NCBI GenBank assembly: GCA_002349055.1
Contig: DECD01000029.1
Coordinates: 14,306-27,225 of the forward strand
Direction: 5' to 3'
Source of the DNA: Bacteroidales bacterium UBA2939
Lineage (GTDB): Bacteria; Bacteroidota; Bacteroidia; Bacteroidales; P3
Length of the DNA stretch: 12,920 bases
Positions within the stretch are counted from its first letter, which is position 1, and each line of letters opens with the position of its first letter. Under the pieces are notes generated by a model. The model was given only the letters and a program-made list of their open reading frames with translations, did not search any database and had not been told where the DNA came from. The position numbers were made by a program, and so were the translations under genes. Below, piece after piece: positions 12,640-12,920 of the stretch.

Positions 12640-12920
12640 ATGCGCCGAATATTGTCTATAATCTTGATAATGTTCTGCTTCTGTGTCGTGCAGGGGCAGG
12701 AATTCCGTTGCTCCGTGCAAATCAACTCGCAGAAGCTGATGACCACGACGCAGGCATACGAGACCACCGACAAGAAGATATTCGACAATATGAAGCAGGC
12801 CATAGAGGATTTTATCAACGGTCGCCAGTGGTCGCAGTTCCAGTTTGAGCAACAGGAAAAAATCGACTGCTCCCTCTCGCTCATCCTCCAGCAGCGCAAT
12901 TCAGCCACCGACTTCGTGGC
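12640..12920 (+). CDS. DUF4835 family protein, N-terminal part (3' end outside window)
   Basis: Ninety-three codons are present and the frame is open at the window edge. A signal peptide is evident (MRRILSIILIMFCFCVVQGQ), with cleavage likely after GQ. The mature start EFRCSVQINSQKL, then IFDNMKQAIEDFINGRQW and QFEQQEKIDCSLSLIL, matches the opening of the Bacteroidetes DUF4835 family, typically about 300 residues. As I recall, some pipelines name this family PorD, linked to type IX secretion. I cannot confirm that from this fragment, so no symbol is given. The product should be periplasmic or outer-membrane associated. The gene diverges from gyrB across 150 bp and has its own consensus promoter with a very short leader. 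Opposite-strand frames across this region are shadows. Confidence 0.85.
   Translation, partial: MRRILSIILIMFCFCVVQGQEFRCSVQINSQKLMTTTQAYETTDKKIFDNMKQAIEDFINGRQWSQFQFEQQEKIDCSLSLILQQRNSATDFV

Noticed and set aside
12513..12908. Minus-strand frame upstream of gyrB (131 codons)
   Set aside because: It covers both divergent promoters and the DUF4835 signal-peptide coding region, and it has no domain.

Overview
The window looks like chromosomal DNA from a Bacteroidales bacterium, possibly Prevotellaceae-like; the genus cannot be fixed from the sequence alone. Three things point there. Promoters have the Bacteroidetes form (TTTG, 19-20 nt, TAnnTTTG) rather than -35/-10 boxes. Start codons lack strong Shine-Dalgarno sequences. 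The protein families (DUF4835, PepSY-like lipoprotein, short GyrB, HRDC-tailed PIF1-like helicase) are typical of the phylum. Coding DNA is GC-rich and the gaps are AT-rich. I see no mobile element, CRISPR array, tRNA or rRNA.

Layout. (1) 1-1053: the 3' end of tyrS (+) converges on a hotdog thioesterase gene (-), with two hairpins at the junction, one of them inside the thioesterase coding sequence. (2) 1054-4260: two plus-strand inner-membrane carriers, an MFSD1-like MFS transporter and a sodium:neurotransmitter symporter (NSS) family transporter. An intrinsic-terminator hairpin lies between them, almost touching the second start codon. (3) 4261-4552: a convergent gap with an 11-bp tandem repeat and a 17-bp hairpin terminator. 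(4) 4553-9623: a minus-strand gene chain read from the right: secreted protein of unknown function, PIF1-like helicase with HRDC domain, endonuclease IV (nfo), a 36-codon small ORF, a PepSY-like lipoprotein and a DUF2461 protein. It has one clear promoter at its head, two ATGA overlaps, an 11-nt overlap and two gaps of 5 and 12 nt. (5) 9738-12489: gyrB followed by pepE (dipeptidase E), both minus strand, separated by a TAGG array repeating every 10 bp. (6) 12490-12920: a divergent promoter region with a 16-bp palindrome and the start of a plus-strand DUF4835 gene that runs off the window.

How the genes fit together. The helicase and endonuclease IV form a plausible DNA-maintenance pair: unwinding of structured DNA and incision at abasic sites. 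The envelope proteins tied to them by translational coupling have no obvious link to that role. GyrB (supercoiling) and PepE (aspartyl-dipeptide hydrolysis) are housekeeping. The two carriers probably import small organic solutes, the NSS protein most likely amino acids with sodium.

Most of the window is ordinary core genome. The points most worth checking are the unannotated 36-aa ORF in the coupled chain, the 10-bp phased array between gyrB and pepE, and the possible attenuator in front of the NSS gene.
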